In this document: positions 1 through 6,860 of the stretch, piece after piece
How positions within the stretch are numbered: the first letter of the stretch is position 1
Layout: every line of letters begins with the position of its first letter
Source: Clostridiales bacterium
GTDB lineage: Bacteria; Bacillota; Clostridia; Lachnospirales; Lachnospiraceae
Length of the DNA stretch: 33,264 nucleotides
Reading direction: 5' to 3'
Assembly: GCA_019416265.1 (NCBI GenBank)
Contig: DXXQ01000183.1
Coordinates: forward strand, 1-33,264
Made by a program: the position numbers and the translations under genes
The notes under the pieces: model-generated
Told to the model about the DNA's origin: nothing
What the model saw: only the letters and a program-made list of their open reading frames with translations
The model's database searches: none

Positions 1-1093
1 ATGTTAAAGAATCCAGATACTCTTTTCTTGTCATCCGTTTTTTCTCCGGGCTTTCTGTATGATTTGTTTCCGGTTCTGCTGCACTGCTTTCTTTTGGCCG
101 TCTCTCTTTTTCCGGTTTCTTTTCGGTCTGAGATACCGGCATATATTCCGGGTGGTTTTCGATATGATCTTGTCCAGGGACCTGCTCTTCCTGATCTGCT
201 TCTTTCTGCCCCGGTTCCTCTCGCTTTGGTTCTGGTTCAGGTGTCGGTTTTTCTTCTGTTTTAACTTCCAGCTGTTTCGGCTCCTCGTTTTGCGCCGGCG
301 CAATTTTCGGCTCTCCTTTTACTTCCGGAGTTCTTACCTCTCTGAAATAATTCTCCCAGGTTCTTTCCCCTGCTGCCGCATCCGCGAAAATGTCCTGAGT
401 TACGGTGAAGAATTCTTCCCAGGTCATATCCCTTGGCTGCTGTCCGAACTCTTTAATCTTGATCCCCTTCTCCTGGCTGTACATCATCAGGAAAATGATT
501 CCTTTCCTGTAGCTGAGGTTTCCGGATGGGTTTATGATCTCTATCATCTCTTTTATGTTCCCTGTCTGATATGCCTCGCTTCCGTACAGTGTGTTCAGGA
601 TTTCTTTCTTTTCGCGGAAAAACTCCCGGATTGTCTCCGTTACCCTGTCCTCTTTTGGTTCTTCTTTCCAGTTCATGAGGTTTTCCGGATTGTTTTCGTT
701 TTCTTTGTTGAATCGCTGCAGTTCCCGGATATCCTCCCTCTTTGCTTCCGGCAGGATCATCTCCCGGTCTTCCTGCGTGAGCTGAAGCATTTCGGTGAGC
801 TGGGCAAACTTGAAGTCTTTGTATCTCTCCTGCAGTTCCGGAGTATCTCCTTCTACCGAATATTTCTCATATACGTTCATAAACCGGCTTACTCCGCTTG
901 GGGACATATCATATTCCACACGTGCAAACTCCGCGATGCTCTTGTAGCCATCCAACTCATATGCACGGGAGTTGTTTATCCTCGTGAGCTGCCAACCAAT
1001 ACGGACGAAGCTCTTTACGATCCCCCCAATGTTCTCTTTGATCTCATTTTTGCACTGGATATAATCATCCAGCGTCATCTGTACATACTCCAT
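1..1093 (-). CDS. DNA-binding phage/ICE protein with HTH and long charged tail (3'-truncated by window edge)
   Basis: The frame is open from the ATG at 1093 to the window edge (364 codons, no stop). A strong ribosome site (AAGGAGAGGAG) lies just upstream and the PcfJ-like gene ends 14 bases before. Residues about 20-80 look like a helix-turn-helix domain: a segment beginning GYKSIAEFARVEYDMSPSGV precedes a helix RFMNVYEKYS, as in ParB-like or replication-accessory HTH proteins. The middle is helical. From about residue 255 the chain is a low-complexity linker rich in Pro, Glu, Lys and Gln, leading to MTRKEYLDSL at the edge. A start of a further C-terminal domain is possible. I recognise the general type from Lachnospiraceae mobile elements but cannot assign a specific function. 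An equally long open frame on the + strand is its antisense shadow. Confidence 0.75.
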   Translation of the reverse strand, partial: MEYVQMTLDDYIQCKNEIKENIGGIVKSFVRIGWQLTRINNSRAYELDGYKSIAEFARVEYDMSPSGVSRFMNVYEKYSVEGDTPELQERYKDFKFAQLTEMLQLTQEDREMILPEAKREDIRELQRFNKENENNPENLMNWKEEPKEDRVTETIREFFREKKEILNTLYGSEAYQTGNIKEMIEIINPSGNLSYRKGIIFLMMYSQEKGIKIKEFGQQPRDMTWEEFFTVTQDIFADAAAGERTWENYFREVRTPEVKGEPKIAPAQNEEPKQLEVKTEEKPTPEPEPKREEPGQKEADQEEQVPGQDHIENHPEYMPVSQTEKKPEKERRPKESSAAEPETNHTESPEKKRMTRKEYLDSLT

Positions 1094-1107
1094 AGCTTCT
1101 CCTCTCC

Positions 1108-3111
1108 TTATACCGCTATCTTCAAATGTTTCCTGTTCAGGTTTTCTATGTATCCTGTGAGCCATGCTTCTATACGCTCTCTGTCTGGTTTTTTATCGTA
1201 TTCTCCATACCACTGCTGTATCTGGCTGTTCTGGATCTCTACGGTAATGTAAGGGACATCCGGATCCTCCTGGGCGCGCAGCATCAGAATGTAGCTGTCT
1301 CCCCTGTTATGTTTGCTGAGATAGTTGTCTCCTCCTACGCAGTGATGCAGAAGACGTCCTTCCATCACGATCTCCGCTGCGGATTTTGCCGGTCTGATGC
1401 ACAAGCCATCGCGCTCATAAGCATATGCTTTGGCAAGCCTTTTATAGTTTTTTTCTATCTCCGGATATTTTGCACCCGCTTCCCGTAACCGAATATCCAG
1501 CTTATGATCGTTACATTCCAGGACCATTTTTCCATGTGCAGCGTCCAGATTTTTCGGGTATGCATAAATGGAATTGTTCAGATCATAACCCAGCACTTCC
1601 CTCATCCGGATATAATCGAGATATGTCACGGTCACATGTCTCAGCTCCTGCATGGCAGTCGTACACTGCTCCGCATCCTCTATACTGCATCTGGCATATT
1701 TTTCTAACCGGTTCAATAATTTTCGCAGGCTCATGTACCGCAGTGCGATACGCAGGTTTCCTGGATCTGGAGAGACCAGGAAAAGACTGCGCAGTTTTTC
1801 TTCCTTCCAGTTGTTTCCGGTTTCTTTTTCCAGTCTCAGGATGTTCCAAAGCTCACGGGAACCTTTTTCTTTCGCCAGCAGCCGGATCCTGCTTTTGTAG
1901 ATCCCAAGCATTTCCGCCGGGGAACCGGCATTTTCCAGTAGCTCTGTCGGATAGCCCTTTACGATCCGCTCCACGATCTCTGTCATGTTCAATTTTACAA
2001 GCATTTCCAAACACGGATGCGCCATATATGCCTTCAGGTATCTTGCCACAAACACCTTGTTCGCCCCTGCATATTCTTGAAGGGCACTGTACTTTAATAC
2101 GGTATCTGCAAGCTCTTTTTCTGTGCCTGGGTAAAGTCTTCCCTCTTCAAGGCTCACGTTACCGAATCCTCCTATGTTACGTGGTACCCATTCAACTTTC
2201 CCCGTTATTGGAGAATACAGAACATAGTCTTTTTGTATCCGTTTCTTTTTCGGTTCAAAAAACCATCTGGAGATCTCTGTTGCAGAATATTGTGCTGCTT
2301 CATCCAGTCTCATGTATTTCTCTATCTGGAAATAGCGGACAACAGCCCCCTCTTTCCCAAACTTCTGGACAACATAGCAATTATCACTTATCCCGTATAC
2401 CCCTTTCATCCGTCCTTCCTGTTCCAGCACGCCGCCCCGTCCGCAGTGCGGACATATCTTCCAGTCATTTTTTTTGGGTACCGGCTCAATATGTTTAAAC
2501 TGGTCTTCATAACAGTCGCTTATTTTCGTAATGGACTCCCAGGATCTTCCGCACTCCATGCAGCAAAACCTTGCTTTATTCCCCTTTCGTTTGTAGCTTA
2601 TGACGCTCTTTCTCAGTAGGCCCTTGTACCAGTCCTCGAAACCTGCCGGGGGTTCCGGCATCTGTTCGATTCTTTCCTGTAGTTCTTCCTGTTTTCTTTT
2701 CTCCCGTCGGCATTGGCGTTTGAAATAGATATCATCTTCCAGGCGGCCTATGTGGTCGCTCCATGCCGTGTACCGTGATGCCTCTCTTCCTGAAAATCTC
2801 TCAATGATCTCCTGTGAGGTTTTTGATATTGCCGTTTCTTTTTCTTTTCCTCCATACAGCAGTGTGCTTGTATAATAATCGTGCCGCAGTTTTGCGCTGC
2901 TCCAATTTCCCTGCCCCGGTCTGAACATAGCCCAGTCAGATTTTGTATATACCGCCCGGAGCACCGGGATGCGCAGTTCCGGTCTTTTATAAAATTCCAG
3001 AAATAAATGCTCTTCCCCGCCAACTTCGTGTACTGCTGCCACAGCCGTATAAGGTTTATCCCTCTTTCTTGCAGTCAGATATGGGATCTCCGCGATCGCT
3101 TTCTTTTTCAT
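1108..3111 (-). CDS. PcfJ-like protein
   Basis: A 667-residue protein. The C-terminal part carries the PcfJ-family signature: GRLLHHCVGG at about 585-594, then SYILMLR, VPYITVEI and QWYGEYDKKP. A CxxC...CxxC zinc-ribbon pair is visible at C184/C187 and C220/C223. PcfJ is named from the conjugative plasmid pCF10, but homologues are common in early regions of Clostridia prophages; the biochemical role is unknown. The start at 3111 is preferred over a longer frame from 3171 because GGAGG lies just before it and the ATG sits one base past the upstream stop codon, suggesting translational coupling with the PcfK/AcrIIA9-like gene. The next gene begins 14 bases downstream. Confidence 0.88.
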   Translation of the reverse strand: MKKKAIAEIPYLTARKRDKPYTAVAAVHEVGGEEHLFLEFYKRPELRIPVLRAVYTKSDWAMFRPGQGNWSSAKLRHDYYTSTLLYGGKEKETAISKTSQEIIERFSGREASRYTAWSDHIGRLEDDIYFKRQCRREKRKQEELQERIEQMPEPPAGFEDWYKGLLRKSVISYKRKGNKARFCCMECGRSWESITKISDCYEDQFKHIEPVPKKNDWKICPHCGRGGVLEQEGRMKGVYGISDNCYVVQKFGKEGAVVRYFQIEKYMRLDEAAQYSATEISRWFFEPKKKRIQKDYVLYSPITGKVEWVPRNIGGFGNVSLEEGRLYPGTEKELADTVLKYSALQEYAGANKVFVARYLKAYMAHPCLEMLVKLNMTEIVERIVKGYPTELLENAGSPAEMLGIYKSRIRLLAKEKGSRELWNILRLEKETGNNWKEEKLRSLFLVSPDPGNLRIALRYMSLRKLLNRLEKYARCSIEDAEQCTTAMQELRHVTVTYLDYIRMREVLGYDLNNSIYAYPKNLDAAHGKMVLECNDHKLDIRLREAGAKYPEIEKNYKRLAKAYAYERDGLCIRPAKSAAEIVMEGRLLHHCVGGDNYLSKHNRGDSYILMLRAQEDPDVPYITVEIQNSQIQQWYGEYDKKPDRERIEAWLTGYIENLNRKHLKIAV

Positions 3112-3112
3112 G

Positions 3113-3598
3113 TCACGCCTCCAGGTAATAGTCTCTGATGATCTTCTTAGCTGTCCCCATTCCCGGTACACCGAAATCCACTCTGGACGCGCTGATCTTC
3201 GCAGCTTTTACGATTTCTTTGTCCACACTGACACGATTTTTAAACGCGTGCTTTAAAAGTTCAGCCAGACATCCTTTCAGGTTTTTCCCTTTCTTTCTGA
3301 CCTGACGAGCCACCATTTCATTTTCCACGCAAAGTCCTTTTATGTATTCCACCCAGTCTTTCATCAGTTCTTTGGGATTCAGCTCTGTACATTCCATTTC
3401 CAATTTTCCAAGTGCTGCCATTTCCGGATCACAGATTTCTGCCACTTCCCTATTCAGGAACATCTCTGCAATCTCTTTTGGTATCCCGTTCTCCTTTGCT
3501 AAAAGGAATATATTATTTACATCCCCTTCTTCAAGCAGGTTCTTAGCAAGTTCATTAATCTCCTCACAGCTGTCCATTTCTCCAAATCTTTCAAACAT
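3113..3598 (-). CDS. PcfK-like / AcrIIA9-family protein
   Basis: A 161-residue acidic-to-basic helical protein opening MFERFGEMDSCEEINELAKN. The N-terminal FGE-DS-EEINELA pattern, the central LNPKELMKDWVEYIKG, and the C-terminal SASRVDFGVPGMGTAKKII match what I know of the PcfK-like family, to which the type II-A anti-CRISPR AcrIIA9 belongs. Members sit beside PcfJ, as here (stop 3113, PcfJ ATG 3111). The start at 3598 has AGGAGG at good spacing; the longer frame to 3688 has none. Family membership is well supported. Cas9 inhibition is only possible, because most PcfK relatives are untested and the ancestral role is probably in the element's own replication or transfer. Confidence 0.82.
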   Translation of the reverse strand: MFERFGEMDSCEEINELAKNLLEEGDVNNIFLLAKENGIPKEIAEMFLNREVAEICDPEMAALGKLEMECTELNPKELMKDWVEYIKGLCVENEMVARQVRKKGKNLKGCLAELLKHAFKNRVSVDKEIVKAAKISASRVDFGVPGMGTAKKIIRDYYLEA

Positions 3599-3833
3599 TG
3601 TATTCTCCTCCTTATCTGTTCTAGGCCGCGGACATTTTTTCTTTGGGCGCTGCCCCTGTTTGTCCGGTTTTATTTTCCAAAACCGCATACATTATCCACT
3701 TTTTGTCTGCGTTTTCTCTTGTTTATCCCCTGTAAGGCCTTGTTCTGCCCCGGTATGTTATGTCTTCGCTGTTTTTATGGTTTTTCCGCACCTAAAATGC
3801 CGCAAAGCCGCATTCTGCCCCAGCAGGACGCAT
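3599..3833. other. Gene-free spacer with nested hairpin and repeated CTGCCCC motif
   Basis: This 235-base spacer separates the RNase H-like gene from the PcfK-like gene. It holds a nested inverted repeat at 3629-3666 (outer CGGACA/TGTCCG, inner GGGC-gct-GCCC). A second imperfect hairpin lies at 3796-3814 (AATGC/GCATT). CTGCCCC occurs three times, at 3650, 3745 and 3815. No open frame with a ribosome site was seen. It could be an intergenic RNA structure, a weak terminator region or a protein-binding site; the sequence does not decide. Confidence 0.5.
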
Positions 3834-4217
3834 TTATTTATATATTTCCATGCATTCATCTCTGAATCGGACAGCATGTGATTTCAGCAGTTCTTCGGTC
3901 TGTTTCCAGAGGTCTGCATTTTTGAGTTCTTTTTTTCCGCAGCGCACCCAGCCATTGGCTTTCCATTCCTGCAGCCGCGGATATCCCTCTAAAAGGTATT
4001 TATTGTCTGTATGTATTGTCAAAAGGGATGGCTGGCGCATCCTTTCCAGGGCATCTGTCAGACATTCCAGGGCAGTCCGGCAGCCCGTTGTATCTCTGAT
4101 CTCCTTTTCTCCTGAAATTGTCTGGCCCTGGCAGCAAAGAAAGTATTTGTAATGTCCCTTTTTGATTTTTCCCCACCCTCGTGGGTACAGGATGAGAAAA
4201 ACATGCACCTCTTTCAT
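3834..4217 (-). CDS. RNase H-like fold protein, probably divergent or inactive
   Basis: A 127-residue protein with an RNase HI-like second half: TALECLTDALERM (the helix that carries the second acidic residue), SLLTIHTDNKYLLEG (strand with the third acidic residue), and WKANGW...LKNADLWKQTEELL. The first strand reads VHVFLILYPRGWGKI, where active enzymes have an Asp in a DGS-type motif; here the Asp is missing. The chain also stops at about the last strand, before the usual final Asp. Two of four metal ligands therefore appear absent. Start 4217 is chosen over a TTG at 4223 because AGGAGG is 8 bases upstream. It follows the Rep gene by two bases, so the two are likely cotranslated. Confidence 0.7.
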   Translation of the reverse strand: MKEVHVFLILYPRGWGKIKKGHYKYFLCCQGQTISGEKEIRDTTGCRTALECLTDALERMRQPSLLTIHTDNKYLLEGYPRLQEWKANGWVRCGKKELKNADLWKQTEELLKSHAVRFRDECMEIYK

Positions 4218-4219
4218 CT

Positions 4220-4978
4220 TCAAATCCTCCTGTCCAGTTTGATCATGGTGTAATGGCGATAGGCAAAGCCTGTTATAGGATTAATCCCCATCTTCACCGA
4301 GTCCGGGTCTATGTAATACCCTTTTTTCGCTATCGGGTATATCCCCTGCCCCTGTTTATCTATGAGGCTGCGTCTTTTTACTTCTTTTTCCTGCGGGTCC
4401 TTCCGGATCAGGTTCCTGGATGGATGATAGCGGCTTATCTTCTCCGGCTCCCATTCTTCCAGGGGCTTTGCGATATATTCCGCCAGCTCCTGATAGCTTC
4501 CGGATTCCTGAAGGTGTCGGAAATTGATGTGCCCTTTCTTCCACAGTTCCGAGAAAATGGTATCTGTTCCTGTATTCTCTGCGGAAAACCGGTTCACCAG
4601 GATATGTATGTGAGGACCTCCCCTTTTTCCTATGGCAAGACGATAAATATATTTCAGCTCCTGGCCGTATTTTTTATATCGGCGTCGGACCTTCGTGAGC
4701 AGGTTCTGGATATCTTTTGCCATCTGCCCCCAGGTGGGGCGGTCTCCTTTTCTGTATGTGATCGTCATCCAGTAATCGTATGGTTTCCAGTTCCACTTGA
4801 TCAGGCGGCGGAGGTCTCTCTCCCGTTTCCATTGATTCTGTCTCTGGATCACTTCCGGAGAGGGCTTTTCCCGTTTCTCTCTTTTCTGCCCCTTTGCCCC
4901 GTATCTTCCGGTATGCTTTTCTTCCACCTCTATGGTGTCTCCGAAATCCCACCATTGTCTTATGTATGCCCATCTCAT
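4220..4978 (-). CDS. HUH-type rolling-circle replication initiator-like protein
   Basis: A 252-residue protein with the hallmarks of a rolling-circle Rep endonuclease (REP_ORF2/G2P-like): a strand YDYWMTITYRKG at about 67-78, the HUH metal motif GGPHIHILV at 120-128 (H123, H125), and candidate catalytic tyrosines Y162 and Y168 in SYQELAEYIAK. The domain order of HUH followed by Tyr and a nearby Lys is as expected. Such enzymes nick one strand at an origin and stay covalently attached through Tyr. The N-terminal 60 residues are basic. GAGGTG precedes the ATG at 4978. The leader (4979-5175) carries a candidate antisense RNA, which would suit copy-number control. It could instead act as a relaxase-like protein in transfer. 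Confidence 0.85.
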   Translation of the reverse strand: MRWAYIRQWWDFGDTIEVEEKHTGRYGAKGQKREKREKPSPEVIQRQNQWKRERDLRRLIKWNWKPYDYWMTITYRKGDRPTWGQMAKDIQNLLTKVRRRYKKYGQELKYIYRLAIGKRGGPHIHILVNRFSAENTGTDTIFSELWKKGHINFRHLQESGSYQELAEYIAKPLEEWEPEKISRYHPSRNLIRKDPQEKEVKRRSLIDKQGQGIYPIAKKGYYIDPDSVKMGINPITGFAYRHYTMIKLDRRI

Positions 4979-5081
4979 ATAGCACCTCTGTATGTAAGTC
5001 TAATACTCCTAATCGAGCTTTTAAGAGACTGTATGTCCCGAAAAAGTTAAAAATAAAAACAGGGGTTTCCTGCCTTTTCTA

Positions 5082-5110
5082 TTGACTTTTCGCCGCCCGG
5101 ATGCTATAGT
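5082..5110 (+). promoter_or_regulatory. Sigma-A promoter for candidate antisense RNA
   Basis: TTGACT at 5082-5087 and TATAGT at 5105-5110 are separated by 17 bases. Transcription would start near 5117, on the strand opposite to the surrounding genes. An inverted repeat TTTCGCCG (5088-5095) / CGGCGAAA (5133-5140) spans the spacer and the start of the transcript. Confidence 0.6.
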
Positions 5111-5116
5111 TTGCTT

Positions 5117-5176
5117 AGGTTAATATTCCGAACGGCGAAAGCCCTGCTCATGTACTGCTAATACATGAGCTTTTTT
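5117..5176 (+). ncRNA. Candidate countertranscribed RNA in the rep leader
   Basis: A complete transcription unit with no room for a protein. A near-consensus promoter is at 5082-5110. A stable terminator hairpin follows, GCTCATGTA (5146-5154), a 7-base loop, TACATGAGC (5162-5170), then six T (5171-5176). The product would be about 60 nt. It is antisense to the leader of the leftward message that contains the Rep gene (ATG at 4978). Small countertranscribed RNAs antisense to rep leaders control copy number in rolling-circle plasmids, so the position suggests the same here. That role is inferred. The alternatives are a stand-alone small RNA or an origin structure. Confidence 0.55.
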
Positions 5177-5319
5177 CATATAATGATATAATCGCCTCCG
5201 TAGAGGCCTTTCTTTTCTTCTGCTATCGTCTGCGCGCTGTCCCTGCTTCCGTAATGGCTTGCAAGAGTTCCATCTGTAAAACGGATGATCCAGATTGTAT
5301 CCTTTTCTGATGTGCTCAT
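5176..5319 (-). CDS. Small hypothetical protein (47 aa)
   Basis: A short protein opening MSTSEKDTIWIIRFTDGTLA and ending GGDYIII. The pattern of two strands and a central helix (RDSAQTIAEEKKG) is globular-looking, but I do not recognise a family. The ATG at 5319 has AAAGGAG five bases upstream; a longer frame to 5367 runs through the neighbouring gene and has no such site. It overlaps the end of the preceding gene by four bases (5316-5319, ATGA-type), so it belongs to the leftward early operon. Its stop codon abuts the T-run of the antisense RNA terminator. Confidence 0.65.
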   Translation of the reverse strand: MSTSEKDTIWIIRFTDGTLASHYGSRDSAQTIAEEKKGLYGGDYIII

Positions 5320-5480
5320 TCCTGCTCCTTTGTTTTCTTTTCCGGAAGCTTCAGGCCTGTAATGCAACAGATGTCTTCCAGTGTCACATCACCTTTTCTC
5401 TGATCAATAAAAATCTGCGCGGCTCTGATGCGTCCTTTGTGCTCAAAAAGTTCTGTAAGTTCTTCCATGTTCATTTCCAT
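5316..5480 (-). CDS. Small hypothetical protein (54 aa), helical
   Basis: The protein reads MEMNMEELTELFEHKGRIRA onward, with DVTLEDICCITGLKLPEKK near the end. It is charged and helical; the C-terminal part resembles a small helix-turn-helix but no family is recognised. The chosen ATG (5480) follows an AAAGGAG at a rather long spacing; the internal Met at 5471 is an alternative. It overlaps the 3' end of the upstream membrane-protein gene by 38 bases in another frame and overlaps the downstream gene by four bases, which supports a coupled operon. Confidence 0.55.
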   Translation of the reverse strand: MEMNMEELTELFEHKGRIRAAQIFIDQRKGDVTLEDICCITGLKLPEKKTKEQE

Positions 5481-5643
5481 GATGTCTTGTTTCTCCTTTC
5501 TCTGTAACCAGCAGCGCCATAAATGCCATGGCCCCGATGGCAAGTGCTCCTGTAATCTGTTCTGCTGTGCCATCCCATCTCCAGAATGGCAAATATGTAG
5601 CAAGCCCGCCGATGATTGTGGATATAACTATATTGCGTTTCAT
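5443..5643 (-). CDS. Small two-helix membrane protein (66 aa)
   Basis: The protein has two hydrophobic segments, IVISTIIGGLATYLPF (about 4-19) and ITGALAIGAMAFMALLV (about 29-45), followed by a charged tail with several His. Two short membrane helices and a charged end recall small holins, but at this early-operon position that is weak; no family is assigned. The ATG at 5643 overlaps the stop codon of the upstream gene as ATGA, which decides this start over Mets at 5652 and 5667. GGGGG lies ten bases upstream. Confidence 0.65.
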   Translation of the reverse strand: MKRNIVISTIIGGLATYLPFWRWDGTAEQITGALAIGAMAFMALLVTEKGETRHHGNEHGRTYRTF

Positions 5644-5810
5644 AGCTTCCATTCCCCCTTTGTCCAATAAGTTCCTTCGCTGTCCTGATATAACTCCCAG
5701 TCACAGCAGATCAGGGATAACGTCCCGATGTGTTCCATGCCATCCGTTTTCTGATACGGTGCCAGTTGCAGCGCCTGTCTGTGGATATTCAAAAGATCTT
5801 TTAGTGTCAT
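5640..5810 (-). CDS. Small hypothetical protein (56 aa)
   Basis: A short ORF beginning MTLKDLLNIHRQALQLAPYQ and ending YWTKGEWKL. GAGGGAGG lies seven bases before the ATG, a strong ribosome site, and the stop overlaps the next gene's start as ATGA. Both features argue it is translated. The amphipathic N-terminal helix and Trp-rich end look like a folded mini-protein, and no family is recognised. Confidence 0.6.
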   Translation of the reverse strand: MTLKDLLNIHRQALQLAPYQKTDGMEHIGTLSLICCDWELYQDSEGTYWTKGEWKL

Positions 5811-5824
5811 AATGCTTCCCTCCC

Positions 5825-5980
5825 TCAGCTTGCGTTTTTCTTTTCATAATGCATGCTTTCCAGCGCTGCATCTACGCTCCTCTGTACTGCCGCTTTTATC
5901 TCCTCTGGCGACAATTCTTCTTCGGAGTAATAAACTCCATTGATGCGAACTTTTGTAACAAATTCAATTTTCTGTTTCAT
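5825..5980 (-). CDS. Small hypothetical protein (51 aa)
   Basis: A short acidic ORF beginning MKQKIEFVTKVRINGVYYSE, then SPEEIKAAVQRSVDAALESM. The pattern is a beta-hairpin followed by a helix. GAGGTG sits five bases before the ATG at 5980. It lies between the larger early protein (6033-6410) and the 56-aa ORF, in the same direction, with short gaps. No family is assigned. Confidence 0.6.
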   Translation of the reverse strand: MKQKIEFVTKVRINGVYYSEEELSPEEIKAAVQRSVDAALESMHYEKKNAS

Positions 5981-6032
5981 ACGCTCACCTCACTATCATG
6001 TTATGTGATGGCTTATGTCCCGGTTACTTTTT

Positions 6033-6410
6033 TCATTCCAGCAGCCCGTCCATTACCTTTGTTTTGTTCTTGTATGTTCGGTTCTGCGTCCGTTTCTCAG
6101 CTTTTCGTACAGTCCCCAGGAGCTGTTCCAGAGTGTTGATCACCTTCTTGTTCTCATGTGCCCACACGCAGATCGGATACGTGATCTCCTTTGTGTTTTT
6201 CGCTCTCCTTCGGCGCTTCCTGGTCTCTGCAAGAGTAAAGCCCTGGCAGATGTAATCGTACTGGCTGTTTTCATTCAGCTCAATGTTATATAAGATGTCC
6301 TGCGTCCGGCTGTCCATCTCGATTTCTTCCAGCGCGGCCAAGCGGTTCCTTTCCTCACAGTCACGCAGGAAGTTCAGAAAGCTTTCAATCTGATTGCTGT
6401 ATATGTCCAT
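6033..6410 (-). CDS. Conserved phage/ICE-type hypothetical protein (125 aa)
   Basis: A helical, basic protein opening MDIYSNQIESFLNFLRDCEE, with a RKRRRRAKNTKEITYPICVW centre and a C-terminal NTLEQLLGTVRKAEKRTQNR. I recall similar proteins in Clostridia mobile elements at the head of the early operon, but no function is known to me. The basic middle suggests nucleic-acid binding. ATG 6410 is chosen because AAAGGGG is at good spacing; a GTG at 6419 would overlap that site. It is the first gene of the leftward run after the inserted rightward gene. No clear leftward promoter was identified just upstream. Confidence 0.65.
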   Translation of the reverse strand: MDIYSNQIESFLNFLRDCEERNRLAALEEIEMDSRTQDILYNIELNENSQYDYICQGFTLAETRKRRRRAKNTKEITYPICVWAHENKKVINTLEQLLGTVRKAEKRTQNRTYKNKTKVMDGLLE

Positions 6411-6453
6411 TGATTTCACCCCTTTTCTGCTATCTTTTGTCGAACGCTTTTAA

Positions 6454-6482
6454 TTGACTTTCTGTTGTTTCCCTCCTATTCT
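6454..6482 (+). promoter_or_regulatory. Promoter of the inserted rightward gene
   Basis: TTGACT (6454-6459) and TATTCT (6477-6482) with a 17-base spacer, 53 bases before the ATG at 6535. The untranslated leader holds a small imperfect hairpin (TACAGAC...GTCTaGTA) before the ribosome site. Confidence 0.55.
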
Positions 6483-6534
6483 GTAAGTACAGACCCTTGC
6501 AGAAGTCTAGTAATTAGGAAAGGAGGGTATACAT

Positions 6535-6855
6535 ATGACTTTGACATCAGATACAGCAAAAGCTTTTAAGACTCTTTTTTGTGAATATAAAAGTCTTCGC
6601 AAAAAAGGTTTTACCAAAGAAGATTCTCGTAAGTTCACACGAGCATCCATTTACGAAATTCCTGCGTTTTCTGACTGGCTTCATCCAGATATAGATTGCG
6701 CACTTGATGAATTAAGGAAATCTGGCTGCATAAAATGTGATATTACAGGAAAAATCACAATATCTGATGAGGGCATAAAATACATGGAAGCTCAACCCAA
6801 AGAGTTTTTTAAGGAATTATCCCATTTATTTGACTTAGCTTCATTGTTTGTATGA
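6535..6855 (+). CDS. Small winged-helix-like protein, stand-alone gene
   Basis: A 106-residue protein preceded by a long Shine-Dalgarno (AGGAAAGGAGGG). The layout is a helical N-terminus, then WLHPDIDCALDELRKSGCIK (helix plus recognition-like helix), CDITGKITISDEGIKYME (wing-like hairpin and helix) and a hydrophobic end. This is the pattern of small winged-helix proteins found in Firmicutes mobile elements. It reads against its leftward neighbours and has its own promoter (6454-6482) and terminator (6861-6890). That is the layout of a moron-type cargo gene expressed in the lysogen. DNA target and role are unknown. Confidence 0.7.
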   Translation: MTLTSDTAKAFKTLFCEYKSLRKKGFTKEDSRKFTRASIYEIPAFSDWLHPDIDCALDELRKSGCIKCDITGKITISDEGIKYMEAQPKEFFKELSHLFDLASLFV

Positions 6856-6860
6856 TCCCG

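Noticed and set aside
59..1252. Long + strand open frame (397 codons)
   Set aside because: It lies exactly antisense to the partial DNA-binding gene (1-1093), has a Phe/Leu/Cys-rich composition typical of a shadow frame and no ribosome site.
1425..2498. Long + strand open frame (357 codons) opposite the PcfJ-like gene
   Set aside because: It is a shadow of a well-recognised PcfJ protein; the composition is unnatural and no ribosome site precedes it.
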